Shown here piece after piece: positions 34,432 to 34,553 of a DNA stretch of 34,553 nt. Numbering within the stretch: position 1 is the stretch's first letter; every line of letters begins with the position of its first letter. The position numbers were made by a program, and so were the translations under genes. The notes beneath the pieces are model-generated. The model saw only the letters and a list, made by a program, of their open reading frames with translations. It made no database searches and was not told where the DNA came from. The stretch comes from Methanosarcina sp. (lineage in GTDB: Archaea > Halobacteriota > Methanosarcinia > Methanosarcinales > Methanosarcinaceae), in assembly GCF_028693135.1 (NCBI RefSeq), contig NZ_JAQUVZ010000039.1, positions 1-34,553 of the forward strand. Reading direction: 5' to 3'.

Positions 34432-34553
34432 GTGTCGAGTCAACAGCGAAATGTCGTGAAGAATATATTGTATACTGTTCATAATGAATCCAAGAGGATC
34501 AATCATGAATAGATACACTGTGACACTTACCGAAGATGAACGTGAAGCCCTTT
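34432..34553 (+). mobile_element. Left end of an IS630-type insertion sequence, runs off right edge
   Basis: The transposase starts at 34505. The element should begin a few tens of bases upstream; TA at 34430-34431 fits the TA target of this family, followed by GTGTCGAGTCAACAGCG. The boundary is an inference, since the other end is outside the window. Confidence 0.45.
34505..34553 (+). CDS. IS630-type transposase N-terminus (partial)
   Basis: ATG at 34505 with GAGG about eight bases upstream begins MNRYTVTLTEDEREAL and continues past the window. This is how many IS630-family transposases of Methanosarcina begin, ahead of their helix-turn-helix. Only 16 residues are visible, so the family assignment is from memory of this motif. 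Confidence 0.55.
   Translation, partial: MNRYTVTLTEDEREAL

Noticed and set aside
1-34553. tRNA or rRNA genes
   Set aside because: No cloverleaf or conserved rRNA segments were noticed anywhere in the window.

Overview
The window looks like part of a Methanosarcina chromosome (Methanosarcinales, methanogenic archaeon). The evidence is an MtaA-type methylcobamide:coenzyme M methyltransferase, an Isf-type iron-sulfur flavoprotein, a Methanosarcina-style betaine ABC transporter with C-terminal CBS domains, GGTGA/GGAG ribosome-binding sites, long AT-rich intergenic regions with archaeal TATA boxes, and the expanded repeat-protein modules typical of this genus. The species cannot be fixed from the sequence alone.

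Layout. (1) Bases 1-1146 are a rearranged left edge: the N-terminus of a transposase running off the window, a coiled-coil membrane protein gene that collides with it, and a broken N-terminal fragment of a SIR2-like (NAD-binding) gene. (2) Bases 1147-8143 hold two tandem, same-strand, HEAT-like repeat proteins of about 1000-1150 aa. They are recombining duplicates, and the duplication junctions carry a copied 3' end of the neighbouring argG gene. (3) Bases 8520-14406 are the arginine/pyrimidine block on the minus strand: argG, carB and carA, with carA-carB overlapping by one base. A six-copy 16-bp repeat lies in the argG leader. (4) Bases 15132-18640 are a plus-strand betaine transporter operon (ATPase, permease, lipoprotein) behind a palindrome that covers its probable TATA box. 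(5) Bases 18949-23535 are more metabolic or house-keeping genes: an MtaA paralogue, an Isf-like flavoprotein, a TPR protein and an HExxH membrane protease.

(6) From about 23.6 kb composition becomes clearly AT-richer and gene content becomes accessory. The centre is a 1296-aa protein that reads as TPR array, then GreA/GreB C-terminal-like domain, then PIN-like nuclease. This is the architecture of a computationally predicted conflict (anti-invader) effector. Around it are two small membrane proteins of unknown function, a zinc-ribbon/membrane/transglutaminase-like protein, two inverted-repeat-bounded non-coding elements, a partial tandem gene duplication, a remnant that resembles the C-terminus of Cas1, and a small virus- or plasmid-like protein. 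(7) The right edge is a surface/exported beta-sandwich protein gene whose 5' part has been cut off by an IS630-type transposase gene that runs off the window.

How it fits together: the middle (8.5-23.5 kb) is stable core metabolism. Both flanks are recombinational hot zones with insertion sequences, broken immune-type genes (SIR2, probable cas1) and large repeat scaffold proteins. The most interesting content is the TPR-GreAB-C-PIN gene with its small membrane neighbours, and the HEAT-gene duplication that has captured the end of argG.
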